A stretch of 45,711 bases of DNA from Clostridiales bacterium (GTDB lineage Bacteria > Bacillota > Clostridia > Oscillospirales > CAG-272): NCBI GenBank assembly GCA_022791685.1, contig JAAVZO010000030.1:1-45711 (forward strand). The letters run 5' to 3'. Under the pieces are notes generated by a model. That model was not told the origin of the DNA, ran no database searches, and worked only from the letters and a program-made list of their open reading frames with translations. Shown here in pieces: positions 7,192 through 16,077 of this stretch. Numbering within the stretch: the first letter of the stretch is position 1; every line of letters begins with the position of its first letter. The translations under genes and the position numbers were made by a program.

Positions 7192-8997
7192 TCATTTGAT
7201 TTCGCGGCACAAATATTCGAGATGTCCGCGGTCTTTCTCGCAGAGGTATGGCGACAGCGTATCAAATACCGTACGGTGATATGCGTTCAGCTTGCGGATA
7301 TCGCTCTTGTCGAGGTATGCAGCGTCGATTCCGTCGAGGTCTATTGGGCAGAATGTCAGATTTTCAAAACGCATGAACTGTCCGTATTCGTTGTGCTCGC
7401 CCTTGACGGCGGCGAGCTCGTTCTCGATGCGGATACCGTGACTGCCCTCGACGTATACGCCAGGCTCGTCGGTCGTTATCATGCCTTCCTCGATTTTTGC
7501 AGCGCCGGTGCGCCAGTGGAAGCGGTTAGGTCCTTCATGCACGCTGAGTAAATATCCGACACCGTGACCGGTACCGCAGCGATAATCCACGCCTATCTCC
7601 CAGAGCGGCTCACGGCATACGATGTCGAGCGAACTGCCGGAAGCGCCGTCGAGGAATACCAAATTGAGCAGCCGCAGCATTCCGCAGGCAGTCAGGGTAT
7701 AGTGCTGCTTGATCTCGTCAGAGATATTGCCGAGCACAAATGTACGCGTGATGTCGGTTGTGCCCTCGAGATACTGCCCGCCTGAGTCTACGAGCAGCAT
7801 TGGAACTGGTGCGTTTTTGTCGAGCTTTACGTATTCCGGCGTTTCTGAATCAGGATCTATCGGTGTTGCCGAGTAGTGCATCATGGCGGCGTTCGCACCG
7901 AATGCAGCTATCGTACCGAACGATTCGTCGAGCAGCGTAACGCCGACGCGATCAGCGCATTCGCGGCGCAGCGAGTATAAATATTTATCCACCGACATCT
8001 CGTCAAATTCGCGCTCGCCGAACTTCAATTCGAGCATAAGACGCGTGACCGCAAGTCCATCGGCGACGTGACATTTGAGCAGGTTTTCGAGCTCGACTGG
8101 ATTTTTTTTCGCTTTCATGAGAAGCGTCGGATTTGCGTCGTTGACTATCTTGCAGCCAGACAGTGATTCGACTATCGCGGCATTGACGGCGGATTTGTCG
8201 ATGAGCACTGATATATCCTTTAGCTGCTTCAAGTCGTCGTAGAACTCATTGTATGTGCGGAGTGTCACGCCTTCAGCCTTCATTGCGTCTGAAATTGAAG
8301 CGGTGTCGGCGTTCACGTACAGCGTGTCGGAGTTTTCGGTTATTATGCAGTAAGACATGAATACGGGCGTATTCTTAACGTCAGAGCCACGGAGGTTGTA
8401 GAGCCACGCGATGTCGCAGAGTGATGACATTACAAGTGCGCCACACTTCTTTTCGGAGAGCACCTTACGTACATCAGCAAGCTTGTCAGTGTGCGATTTG
8501 CCGCTGTATTTTTCGTCGAGCTGCCAGATATCGCCGTGTGCGATATCTGGACGGTCAGCCCAGATGAGCGCCGGAAAGTCCACATCACCGACGATCTTTA
8601 CACCTTCTGCGAGCTTCTTTTGCAGTCCTTCTGCGAATTTTGCAGATACGCATTTCGCATCGTAAGCGAGTGTGTCGCCTGATTGGAGCTTCGATACGAG
8701 GAATTCCTCGGGAGTTGGAACTCCTTCGCTTCCTGAGCGCATAAGCTCGATACCGCTTCCGGCGAGCTGGCGTTCAGCTTGGATATAATAGCGTCCGTCG
8801 GTGAACAGCCATGCGCCGTCAAGCGATATTATCAGTGTTCCGGCAGAGCCGCTGAAGCCCGATATATACGCACGCGATTTGAAGTAATCGCAGACGTATT
8901 CCGACTGGTGGCAGTCGTCCGATGGCACGAGCAGGCAGGTTACATTTCTTTTGCGCATCTCGGCGCGGAGAGTGGAGACTTTTTCTGAAGCTGTCAT
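7192..8997 (-). CDS. Xaa-Pro aminopeptidase, three-domain M24 type
   Basis: 601 residues, the length of the three-domain aminopeptidase P group (animal and clostridial XPNPEP1-like) rather than the shorter E. coli PepP. Two creatinase-like N-terminal domains (about 1-305) precede the M24 pita-bread domain. The five metal ligands are all present: Asp404 and Asp415 (VDSGGQYLEGTTDITRTF), His478 (GTGHGVG), Glu511 (TDEPGVY) and Glu525 (IRIENE). It removes N-terminal residues before proline in the cytoplasm. It starts 20 bases after the unknown membrane protein gene, so the two are probably co-transcribed. No clear terminator follows it. Confidence 0.93.
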   Translation of the reverse strand: MTASEKVSTLRAEMRKRNVTCLLVPSDDCHQSEYVCDYFKSRAYISGFSGSAGTLIISLDGAWLFTDGRYYIQAERQLAGSGIELMRSGSEGVPTPEEFLVSKLQSGDTLAYDAKCVSAKFAEGLQKKLAEGVKIVGDVDFPALIWADRPDIAHGDIWQLDEKYSGKSHTDKLADVRKVLSEKKCGALVMSSLCDIAWLYNLRGSDVKNTPVFMSYCIITENSDTLYVNADTASISDAMKAEGVTLRTYNEFYDDLKQLKDISVLIDKSAVNAAIVESLSGCKIVNDANPTLLMKAKKNPVELENLLKCHVADGLAVTRLMLELKFGEREFDEMSVDKYLYSLRRECADRVGVTLLDESFGTIAAFGANAAMMHYSATPIDPDSETPEYVKLDKNAPVPMLLVDSGGQYLEGTTDITRTFVLGNISDEIKQHYTLTACGMLRLLNLVFLDGASGSSLDIVCREPLWEIGVDYRCGTGHGVGYLLSVHEGPNRFHWRTGAAKIEEGMITTDEPGVYVEGSHGIRIENELAAVKGEHNEYGQFMRFENLTFCPIDLDGIDAAYLDKSDIRKLNAYHRTVFDTLSPYLCEKDRGHLEYLCREIK

Positions 8998-9017
8998 GAT
9001 AAAAATTGTCCTTTCGT

Positions 9018-9743
9018 TTAATTTTCTTCGTTGAGTTTATTTATATACTGCGGATTTTGAGTCAGGCTCAAATTTCCGACTTTAGGTGTCGTGAATTTAT
9101 ATTTCGGCGAATACATTTCGCTGTCATAGGCGATAATAGTTGCATTCAGCGGCGCTTTGCTTGACACGTCATTTCCGTAATAGATGTCGATATACAGTGT
9201 CGTAAGTCCGTCAAAATCGATCCCGTCGAATACAAGACGACGAAATTCGCTCATCGGTTTTGATGTAGCTGCAAAACGGTAGCTCGAATATATGTTGCCG
9301 TCTTGGTCGCGCAGCTGGTATACGAACACCTCACCGACCGGACGCTCGGTAAGTCCGTATTTGTCCATCAGCGTATTTATCGTGCTGCGGCTGTTGTATC
9401 GCAGAGTCAGCTGTACTTCATTTGCCGCGCTGCACAGCATTATGTCTGATATCTCATAGTAGCCGTTTGCGTCGTATTTATCGGCTGGCTCTTGTGTGAT
9501 AATTTCGAAATCAGGGTCGTTCTGATACGCTGCCATCGCTTCATCAGTCCAAACGAATTCGCGGAAGCTTTTCGGCACTGATTTTAAATTTAGCCGCAAA
9601 AAAATAATAGCGTAAACTGCCACGATAATAAGAATTCCGACAATTTTAAACAATAGCTTAATATATTTGCCGATTCGAATCTTGCCTGAATCTTTGTATG
9701 TATCCTTTTCTTCAACTACAACGTCATCATCATAGAAATCCAT
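9018..9743 (-). CDS. Single-pass membrane protein of unknown function
   Basis: 241 residues: an acidic N-terminus (DDDVVVEEKD), one membrane helix at about 29-49, then a roughly 190-residue domain predicted outside the cell and rich in beta-type segments. I do not recognise the family. It is first in an operon with the aminopeptidase and has a clear promoter (9855-9883) and an AAGGAAAGG ribosome site. No catalytic motif is seen. Confidence 0.7.
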   Translation of the reverse strand: MDFYDDDVVVEEKDTYKDSGKIRIGKYIKLLFKIVGILIIVAVYAIIFLRLNLKSVPKSFREFVWTDEAMAAYQNDPDFEIITQEPADKYDANGYYEISDIMLCSAANEVQLTLRYNSRSTINTLMDKYGLTERPVGEVFVYQLRDQDGNIYSSYRFAATSKPMSEFRRLVFDGIDFDGLTTLYIDIYYGNDVSSKAPLNATIIAYDSEMYSPKYKFTTPKVGNLSLTQNPQYINKLNEEN

Positions 9744-9854
9744 AAAATTTTACCTTTCCTTTGCATGGCGGCGATATGCCTGTATTGCTGTTCTATATTT
9801 ATCAAATTTGCCAGTCACGCCTTATTTTACAAATAATTTAACGACTGTACAAAA

Positions 9855-9883
9855 AGTATAACATACTTTTTAAGAAATTTCAA
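9855..9883 (-). promoter_or_regulatory. Promoter of the membrane protein/aminopeptidase operon
   Basis: Minus strand TTGAAA (9878-9883), 17-bp spacer, TATACT (9855-9860), about 105 bases before the gene. Confidence 0.7.
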
Positions 9884-9990
9884 GTATAATTAAATAACAC
9901 TATTATAAAAAAATATCTGTGTCTGCGTTAAACTATTGTGAATAGGTCTAATAGATGGCTTTGCAGGCGCTAAAACAGAAAAGGAATGGT

Positions 9991-11187
9991 ATGATAACCA
10001 TGGAATATAGAATTTCAGACAAAATGAAGGCATTGAAGCCTTCCGCTATACGCGAGATTTTTAAAGCGCTCACCGACCCGACGATAATTTCGTTCGCAGC
10101 CGGCAATCCGTCGCCAGAGTCATTCCCAGTAGACGAACTCGCACGCATTTCCGCGGACATCTTCCGCGACAGCTCTACCGCTGCGCTTCAATACAGCGTG
10201 ACCGAAGGATATCCGGCGCTGCGCGAGGACGTGAAGGCACGCCTTGCGAACCGCTTCAACATCGGCCGCGATTTCGACATGACGATAATCACTTCAGGCG
10301 GTCAGCAGGGAATCGAGCTGCTCTGCAAGACTATGTGCAATGAGGGCGACACCGTGCTCTGCGAGGAGCCGAGCTTTATCGGCGCATTGAACGCATTCCG
10401 CTCGTGCGGCGCGAATTTGGTGGGAATCCCGATGGACGATGACGGCGTGGATATCGACGCACTTGAATCGGCTATGAAGTCGAACCCGCGCGCGAAGATT
10501 TTATACCTCATCCCGACATTCCAGAACCCCGCTGGAACTTGTATGTCGCTTGAAAAGCGTAAGGCGGCGTATGAGCTCGCGAAGAAATACAATATCATAA
10601 TCCTTGAGGACAACCCATACGGCGAGCTGCGTTTTGCCGGTGAGGAAATACCGACGATAAAATCAATGGACAATGACGGAGTTGTCGTATATTCGGGCTC
10701 GTACTCGAAAGTGCTGTCTGCCGGAATGCGCATAGGCTTTATCTGCGGTCCGGAGGAGATCGTACAGAAGATGGTCGTAGCAAAGCAGGTCGAGGATGTG
10801 CATACTAACATATTCTTCCAAATGCTCTGCCACCGCTACATCGCCGAGTGCGACATGGACGCGCATATTGCCGACATCCGCAAACTCTATCTGCACAAGA
10901 GTGGATTAATGCTGTCGGAGCTTGACAAAAATATGCCCGACTGTGTTAAATACACACGTCCTGAAGGCGGTCTGTTCCTCTGGTGTACGCTGCCTGACAA
11001 TATCCCGCAGCCTGAGCTTATCAAGCGGGCAATGGCGAAAAAGGTGGCCGTTGTACCGGGCGAGACCTTCAACAGCGACCCGAACAAGCCGTCGCAGTCG
11101 TTCAGATTGAACTATTCGACTCCGTCAGACGAGCAGATCATCGTCGGCGTAGGCTACCTCTGTGACGCAGTCAAGTCGATGCTTTAA
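9991..11187 (+). CDS. PLP-dependent aminotransferase, class I fold
   Basis: 398 residues from the chosen start. The PLP site is in SYSKVLSAGMRIGF with the Schiff-base Lys at about 240; TFQNPAG and LEDNPYGELRF hold the Asn, Asp and Tyr that bind the cofactor; the C-terminal RLNYS Arg binds the substrate carboxylate. The pattern is close to 2-aminoadipate or aromatic/branched-chain aminotransferases related to the MocR catalytic domain. An in-frame ATG also occurs at 9955, but it has a poor ribosome site, whereas 9991 follows AAAGGA by 5 bases and the family usually begins near here. Single gene, no obvious terminator. Confidence 0.9.
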   Translation: MITMEYRISDKMKALKPSAIREIFKALTDPTIISFAAGNPSPESFPVDELARISADIFRDSSTAALQYSVTEGYPALREDVKARLANRFNIGRDFDMTIITSGGQQGIELLCKTMCNEGDTVLCEEPSFIGALNAFRSCGANLVGIPMDDDGVDIDALESAMKSNPRAKILYLIPTFQNPAGTCMSLEKRKAAYELAKKYNIIILEDNPYGELRFAGEEIPTIKSMDNDGVVVYSGSYSKVLSAGMRIGFICGPEEIVQKMVVAKQVEDVHTNIFFQMLCHRYIAECDMDAHIADIRKLYLHKSGLMLSELDKNMPDCVKYTRPEGGLFLWCTLPDNIPQPELIKRAMAKKVAVVPGETFNSDPNKPSQSFRLNYSTPSDEQIIVGVGYLCDAVKSML

Positions 11188-11384
11188 GCATTACTTTTTA
11201 AGATAATTTAAGGACAAAAATACAGATTCGCGAGTTTTTTCAAAAATTCGGGAACAAAATCAGCCTTTGATTCGTCTAAATACTGAATTCGGTACAACGG
11301 TAATACTAACTAGTGATACTGTTATGCAGTTACACTGCAATGCGGTAATATTGCTGCACCGTGAAAAATTCAAAGGAGAAGTAC

Positions 11385-11408
11385 CAGACCGGCTTTTGGC
11401 GCGGTCTG
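11385..11408 (+). promoter_or_regulatory. Leader hairpin between ribosome site and start of the TagO-like gene
   Basis: CAGACCG (11385-11391) pairs with CGGTCTG (11402-11408). A strong ribosome site, AAAGGAG at 11373-11379, lies before the hairpin and none lies after it; the ATG is at 11422. An in-frame stop at 11407-11409 prevents an earlier start. The hairpin could bring the two sites closer, or control translation. Confidence 0.4.
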
Positions 11409-11421
11409 ATATAACAAAAAT

Positions 11422-12567
11422 ATGCAGATAAATGAGCTAATCTATATCATCGCTGCGCTTGTGCTCGCTGGACTCATAGCCTTTACGACTACACCGGCGG
11501 TCAGCGTGCTCGCCTATAAAATCGGCGCTATCGACGTTCCGGCGGACGAGCGGCGTATGCACAAAAAACCGACTCCGCGTATCGGCGGACTTGCGATATT
11601 TGCCGGATTTGTCGTCGCCACACTGGTGTTCTGCGACATAACGCCAGAGCTTATCGCGATATATATCGGCGGTCTTATTATAGTGGCGGTCGGAGTTATC
11701 GACGACGTTTTTCGTATCAACGCATGGATAAAGCTTGCGGCGCAGGTCGGTGTTGCACTGATTGCCGTATCACAGGGAGTTGTGATCGAATTTATCAACT
11801 TCTTCGGAACATATATAACTTTCGGCGCATGGTCGATTCCGATAACCGTGATGTGGATCGTCGGACTTACCAACGCTATCAACCTGATTGACGGACTCGA
11901 CGGACTTGCTTGCGGCGTGTCGGCTATCTGTTCGCTGTCGCTGCTTACGGTCATGATTCTGAAAGGCGAGTATTTCGTAGCGCTTCTGACGGCTGTTATC
12001 GTAGGCTCGTGCCTCGGATTCCTGCCGTTCAACTCGAACCCGGCGAAGATTTTCATGGGTGATACAGGTGCGCTCTTCCTCGGATATACAATGGCGGTAA
12101 TTTCTGTCAGCGGTATATTCAAGATACACACCGTAATCTCGTTCGTGATACCGCTTTCGATATTCGGACTCCCGCTTTGCGACACGGCATTTGCATTTCT
12201 GCGCCGTATACTTCACGGAAAGAGCCCGTTCTCAGCTGACCGCGGACATCTTCACCACAGGCTCATCGACATGGGCTTCAACCAGAAGCAGAGTGTTCGC
12301 ATTCTGTACGCTATCTGCGGTATTCTCGGAACGTCGGCGATCATGTTCACACAGGAGCATTTCGTGCGTGCGATCATAATAATCGTCGCTGGATTTGCGA
12401 TATTCCTTATCAATTTTCTTATCATGCGCCGCTCTGATGAGCGTGAGAAGATGGGACTTGAATTCAGCGAGAAAGAGGAAGAGCATCTGCCGGCAGCTGA
12501 GTCTGATACGGCTGAGCTAAAACCGGCTGATATCAAGGTAGCTGAATTAAAAGATGAAAAAGCATGA
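11422..12567 (+). CDS. tagO: Polyprenyl-phosphate GlcNAc-1-phosphate transferase, TagO/WecA family
   Basis: 381 residues with about ten membrane segments. Motifs of the MraY/WecA superfamily are present in order: VIDD (Asp94-Asp95), NAINLIDGLDGL (153-162), FMGDTGALFLG (211-221, Asp214) and the WecA-type HLHHR (276-280). The enzyme moves sugar-1-phosphate from a UDP-sugar to undecaprenyl phosphate and starts wall teichoic acid or other surface glycan synthesis. The last 50 residues are a charged tail (EKEEEHLPAAE...). The next gene overlaps its end by 14 bases. The start lacks a nearby ribosome site (see leader hairpin). TagO versus another WecA-type role is inferred from Gram-positive context. 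Confidence 0.9.
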   Translation: MQINELIYIIAALVLAGLIAFTTTPAVSVLAYKIGAIDVPADERRMHKKPTPRIGGLAIFAGFVVATLVFCDITPELIAIYIGGLIIVAVGVIDDVFRINAWIKLAAQVGVALIAVSQGVVIEFINFFGTYITFGAWSIPITVMWIVGLTNAINLIDGLDGLACGVSAICSLSLLTVMILKGEYFVALLTAVIVGSCLGFLPFNSNPAKIFMGDTGALFLGYTMAVISVSGIFKIHTVISFVIPLSIFGLPLCDTAFAFLRRILHGKSPFSADRGHLHHRLIDMGFNQKQSVRILYAICGILGTSAIMFTQEHFVRAIIIIVAGFAIFLINFLIMRRSDEREKMGLEFSEKEEEHLPAAESDTAELKPADIKVAELKDEKA

Positions 12568-13414
12568 GCACGACTCGATAGAGCGGAACACGGTCATAGG
12601 CACAGCGATAATTATCGTCGCTGCGATAGCGATATTCGGGTTCATACTCTATTGGATGTACTCGGTCAAGCTGCTTATCATTCCCGACTCAGTCATGAAG
12701 CTGTTCGGTATACGCGACCCTTCGATGGACAGCTCCAGCCTATGGGATGACGATGAGCTTTTAAGCGCGGTAAAAACCAAGCAATCTACAGATAACATTG
12801 AGCTTGTCTTTGACGTGAATTACGAAAATCTGCGTGCGGCACTGCTCGGCGAGCCTGAGCCGGAGGGAATAAGTCAGACTGTTCAGATCACCTACTATTC
12901 CGGCAACAATTCCTATTCTCGCAGGGTACAATTTACGCGTTATGGTGAAAATTTCCGCATTGAGCGCTACTATGGCAAACGTGAGCTGTTGATAATCGGG
13001 AGTAGTACTACTATGTATTATCTCGATAATACAACTGGGATATCTCGCAGCTTGCCGCGTGCTGACGACATTTCGCCTGAGAATGAAGTTGGGCTTCCGT
13101 CGATAAATGACTTGCTTGCGATAGTTGGCGAATTCCCGGACTCTGAAGCTCAGGTCGGAGATGAAACAACCGCGCCGCGATATGTCGACTGTGAATTGAC
13201 ACTGCTGCGGACGGCTGACGGAAATGTGTATTATGTTGAATTTACCGACACGCTGTTCGGTGTGCGCGAGGAATATTTCGTTTCGCTTGAGTACGGGATC
13301 ATAATCCAACACAACACTTATTCGGGCGACAAGCTTGTCTACAGCTGCGAGACACTGTCGTTTTCGGCGAGTCCGGAAGTATATGCAAATGAGAAACTTT
13401 ATTCTGTAACTTGA
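12554..13414 (+). CDS. Membrane-anchored extracellular protein of unknown function
   Basis: 286 residues. A charged N-terminus, one membrane helix at about 13-36, then an outside domain with many beta-like segments (VQITYYSGNN, RRVQFTRYGENFRIERYYG). It overlaps the TagO-like gene by 14 bases in another frame, so translation is probably coupled and the two may act together in envelope glycan work. I do not recognise the family; a lipoprotein-carrier-like beta fold is possible from the strand pattern but is only a guess. Confidence 0.75.
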   Translation: MKKHEHDSIERNTVIGTAIIIVAAIAIFGFILYWMYSVKLLIIPDSVMKLFGIRDPSMDSSSLWDDDELLSAVKTKQSTDNIELVFDVNYENLRAALLGEPEPEGISQTVQITYYSGNNSYSRRVQFTRYGENFRIERYYGKRELLIIGSSTTMYYLDNTTGISRSLPRADDISPENEVGLPSINDLLAIVGEFPDSEAQVGDETTAPRYVDCELTLLRTADGNVYYVEFTDTLFGVREEYFVSLEYGIIIQHNTYSGDKLVYSCETLSFSASPEVYANEKLYSVT

Positions 13415-13415
13415 A

Positions 13416-13451
13416 CCGATGAGAATAGGGCAATGCCAATATTCTCATCGG
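13416..13451. terminator. Bidirectional hairpin between convergent operons
   Basis: CCGATGAGAATA pairs with TATTCTCATCGG (12 bp) around a loop that itself contains GGCA/TGCC. It begins two bases past the plus-strand stop. There is no T run on either side, so termination efficiency is uncertain. Confidence 0.55.
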
Positions 13452-13468
13452 TCGTTGTAGTTTATTGC

Positions 13469-13960
13469 TCACAATCCCATCACAAAGAGAAGTCCGAGTA
13501 TCAAAAGCAAGTCGTCGTTGTCACCGCATTCGCTGTCATTGCGGTTTGATGACAATAGTATTATCAGCCCGATGAGCAGCAGGTCGTCGAGTTCGATGTT
13601 TTTGAGCCGCGAGAATATACCGTCGAGAAATCCATCACGCCGTTCACCCCGATGTGGCGGAGGCGGCGGGTATGAATGCTGCGGTGCGAAGGTCTCACTG
13701 CTCGGCTCATTGAATGGCTCATGCGGCGGTGTGTTGAATTGTTCGGGAGCTGGCTGCGGTGGAGGGACAGGTTCAGGCTTTGGCACAGCGATATCATTTG
13801 GCTGATCGATGTCGCTGTTTAAATTATTATTGATATTGTCGTTGTTATTATTGTTATCAATTCTGCCGCGGGTCTGATTTTCCTGATTGAAGGCATTGCC
13901 AGAGTAGTTTTCGGGTGGATTGAAGTTTCCGCGCCGGTCGTCGATGCGTCGGGTGTACAT
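13469..13960 (-). CDS. Asn/Pro-rich protein with hydrophobic Leu-rich tail, unknown
   Basis: 163 residues in three parts: a disordered Asn-rich part (about 34-49 is nearly all N and D), a Pro-rich part (60-105), and a C-terminal pair of Asp-Leu-rich hydrophobic segments (LDDLLLIGLIILLSS at 124-138 and NDDLLLILGLLFVMGL at 148-163). The tail resembles very short Leu-rich proteins I have seen near sporulation or envelope genes of Clostridia, but I cannot name a family. It is last of a three-gene unit; the gap to the gene before it is 13 bases and holds an AGGAG ribosome site. Confidence 0.7.
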   Translation of the reverse strand: MYTRRIDDRRGNFNPPENYSGNAFNQENQTRGRIDNNNNNDNINNNLNSDIDQPNDIAVPKPEPVPPPQPAPEQFNTPPHEPFNEPSSETFAPQHSYPPPPPHRGERRDGFLDGIFSRLKNIELDDLLLIGLIILLSSNRNDSECGDNDDLLLILGLLFVMGL

Positions 13961-13973
13961 TATTTTTCTCCTT

Positions 13974-14555
13974 TCAGAATAGCTTTCTGCCGCCGAATGT
14001 CGAATGAGTCAGCTCGGAGATTTGAAGTACCTTTATCATCATGTCGATTTTATCGGCGCGCGAGTGTCTCAGGTAGGGCTTCAGTGCATTGAGAAGTGCG
14101 CAGCGCCGGTCACCTCCGCTGTGACTTCCGATATTATTAAAGCTGCTCGGTGGCTTTGGCGGCGGATTATCCGGTCTGCCAATAGTGGGGATATCTCCTC
14201 CTAAGCTTTGCGGTGTGGCGCTGCTGTTTAACGGTGAATTGCCGCCTAACAGTGAATCAAGAATTGACGGCTGCGGTGTACTGTTTACGGTGATAGAAGA
14301 CTGTTCGTGTGATGTGTCATTGTTCGTCTCGCTGATTGGGTATGGTGACTCCGGCTGGGGCGATATCGAAAAGGCATTGTTCATCGGAGCACTGCTGGAA
14401 TTGCTCGTCTCTGCATTGTTTGGCTGGCTTCCTGCGGGCGCTGAGTTTGCACCCAGCGCCGGAAGCAGAGTTGAAGCGAGACTCATCAGCTGTGTGAGAG
14501 CAGCTGGGTTTGAGAGCAGCTGATTCAGCCGCTCAGATAAAGCATTGTCCGCCAT
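13974..14555 (-). CDS. Low-complexity protein with conserved-looking helical C-terminus, unknown
   Basis: 193 residues. A short helix (1-35, LSERLNQLLSNPAALTQLMSLASTLLPAL), a Ser/Asn/Pro-rich linker (36-145), and a C-terminal helical block DRRCALLNALKPYLRHSRADKIDMMIKVLQISEL that looks like a defined domain. It starts 2 bases after the preceding gene stops, so translation is likely coupled. The first helix resembles the helical protein encoded just before it. Function unknown. Confidence 0.75.
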   Translation of the reverse strand: MADNALSERLNQLLSNPAALTQLMSLASTLLPALGANSAPAGSQPNNAETSNSSSAPMNNAFSISPQPESPYPISETNNDTSHEQSSITVNSTPQPSILDSLLGGNSPLNSSATPQSLGGDIPTIGRPDNPPPKPPSSFNNIGSHSGGDRRCALLNALKPYLRHSRADKIDMMIKVLQISELTHSTFGGRKLF

Positions 14556-14557
14556 GG

Positions 14558-14803
14558 TTATTGCTTTCCGAGAGCGGCAAGCAGTGCGCGGACGCGGTCC
14601 TCACCAAGCATATTTACCGCTTTGGAGATATCAGCGTCGCTGGCATTCGATAGGCTCGCGCGAACGAGGCGGAGATCGGAAACGGCAGCGTTGGCGGTGT
14701 TCTGGTCGATACCAGCAGCACTTGCAAGTGCGGAGATAGTACGTGCGAGCGTGAGGTCGTCAAGGCTCAGCAGCCGGTCGAGCATGGTTTTATCAATTTG
14801 CAT
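14558..14803 (-). CDS. Small helical protein, unknown
   Basis: 81 residues, predicted all alpha, no Cys, no Trp and no signal peptide. Leu and Ala repeats (LDRLLSLDDLTLARTISALASAAG) suggest a helical bundle or a protein-interaction module. It is first of the three-gene unit, with an AAAGGGAG ribosome site and a promoter at 14845-14873. Short helical proteins of this type occur before the same kind of Pro/Asn-rich genes in related Clostridia as far as I recall, but I have no family name. Confidence 0.7.
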   Translation of the reverse strand: MQIDKTMLDRLLSLDDLTLARTISALASAAGIDQNTANAAVSDLRLVRASLSNASDADISKAVNMLGEDRVRALLAALGKQ

Positions 14804-14844
14804 GGAAATTACTCCCTTTCGAAAAATTCTGGTTCACTATTTAT

Positions 14845-14873
14845 ATTATGTATATTCGGCGAAAGGGTTACAA
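14845..14873 (-). promoter_or_regulatory. Promoter of the three-gene unknown operon
   Basis: Minus strand TTGTAA (14868-14873), 17-bp spacer, CATAAT (14845-14850), about 40 bases before the first gene. Confidence 0.5.
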
Positions 14874-14911
14874 TATTCCGCAAGTTTGTTTCTATAAAAA
14901 AGGGAATTCAA

Positions 14912-15439
14912 ATGAGATTTATAATTTTTTCAGATTCGCACGGTGCGAACGCACTTATGAATAAGGCGATAAATTTAAATATCGGCGCGGGGCTCGACGG
15001 GATAATATTCCTTGGAGACTGGCTTACCGGCGCTAAAGAGACGGCTGCCGAGCACGGACTTACGCTGTATGCAGTCGCCGGTAACTGCGATTTCAATGTA
15101 AATGTGACAAATAAGCATACATACGAGCAGCTGCTCGAGTTTGACGGAAAGCGTATATTGATATGCCACGGACACCGCTATCACGTGAAGTCGGGAACGG
15201 ATGTCGCTGAGCGGTACGCGCAGAGCCACCTCGCCGATGTGCTGATGTACGGTCACACGCACACTCGCGACGAGCGCTACATCCCGCCGTCCGACGAATA
15301 CCCGCACGCGATGTACGTATTCAATCCGGGCAGTATAAGCTTGCCGGACAACGGGATATATTCGTTCGGATTGATGGAGATAAAGGACGGTAATATATTG
15401 TTATCACATGGAGAAGTTAAAGGAGGACTGTCGAGATGA
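14912..15439 (+). CDS. yfcE: YfcE-type metallophosphoesterase
   Basis: 175 residues from ATG 14912, which follows AGGGA by 6 bases; the frame is open further upstream but without a ribosome site. Calcineurin-like phosphoesterase motifs are all present: Asp-x-His in FSDSHG (6-11), GDW, AGNCD, ICHGHRYHV and YGHTHT. These bind two metal ions. The family (YfcE/MJ0936) hydrolyses phosphodiesters such as bis-pNPP in vitro with unclear natural substrates. The next gene overlaps its stop by ATGA, so they form an operon. Confidence 0.9.
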   Translation: MRFIIFSDSHGANALMNKAINLNIGAGLDGIIFLGDWLTGAKETAAEHGLTLYAVAGNCDFNVNVTNKHTYEQLLEFDGKRILICHGHRYHVKSGTDVAERYAQSHLADVLMYGHTHTRDERYIPPSDEYPHAMYVFNPGSISLPDNGIYSFGLMEIKDGNILLSHGEVKGGLSR

Positions 15440-15957
15440 CATACAAGCCACAGCAGAATAATAGATCAAAAAATACCGCATTTGTACTGCTTATCGGGGC
15501 AGTCGTAGTGTGGGCGATATCGAGCTTCGTAAGCGTCGGCGGTGCATTTATACAATTGGCGGCGATAGTTATAGCGGTAGTCGGGATACAGATATTCGTG
15601 CGCTATTCGCTGTCCGAATTCCGCTACATACTTGAGGACGATGACGACGGCGACACGAGCTTGCTCATATACAAGCGTCAGGGTGCGCGTGAGATGAAGG
15701 TCTGCCATGTATCGCTCGGAAAGACTGTCGCAGTGTTCAAGCTCAATTCTATGCCGGATTTTCAGAAAAAATACGGCACAACGAGTAATAGATTCAACTA
15801 TTGCCAGAATATGGGCAAGGATAATATGTATGTACTGATATTTCGCGACGGGGAAAAGCTTATTGAGGTGCGCTTTGAGCCGGACGAGGCGTTCGCTGCC
15901 GAAATGCAGAAGCGTATGGCGGTCGGTGAAGATGACGGACGCGGATTTGTTATGTGA
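15436..15957 (+). CDS. Two-helix membrane protein of unknown function
   Basis: 173 residues. Two membrane helices (about 14-33 and 36-56) form a hairpin followed by a cytoplasmic-looking alpha/beta domain (LSEFRYILEDDDDGDTSLLIYKRQG, then a set of beta strands to 160). The N-terminus is polar and basic. It starts within the stop of the phosphoesterase gene, so expression is coupled. I do not recognise the family. Confidence 0.75.
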   Translation: MTYKPQQNNRSKNTAFVLLIGAVVVWAISSFVSVGGAFIQLAAIVIAVVGIQIFVRYSLSEFRYILEDDDDGDTSLLIYKRQGAREMKVCHVSLGKTVAVFKLNSMPDFQKKYGTTSNRFNYCQNMGKDNMYVLIFRDGEKLIEVRFEPDEAFAAEMQKRMAVGEDDGRGFVM

Positions 15958-16034
15958 GATATGAGAATCGTGTTACGATTAAAATCCCCGCATATTAATC
16001 AAATTTTTAACATACTGTAATTTTTCGATAAGTG

Positions 16035-16063
16035 TTGACATTTGGGAAAATATGTGATATCAT
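16035..16063 (+). promoter_or_regulatory. Promoter of the Gfo/Idh/MocA gene
   Basis: TTGACA (16035-16040), 17-bp spacer, TATCAT (16058-16063). The transcript would start near 16070, just before the hairpin at 16078-16104. Confidence 0.8.
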
Positions 16064-16077
16064 ATTATCGGTAATCA

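Noticed and set aside
11514..12185. 223-codon antisense frame opposite the TagO-like gene
   Set aside because: A shadow of a well-motifed membrane enzyme; Ile/Pro/Ser-rich composition is typical of antisense reading.
15966..15980. Terminator after the two-helix membrane protein
   Set aside because: AATCGT-GTT-ACGATT is a 6-bp AT-rich stem followed by AAAA, not T; too weak to call.
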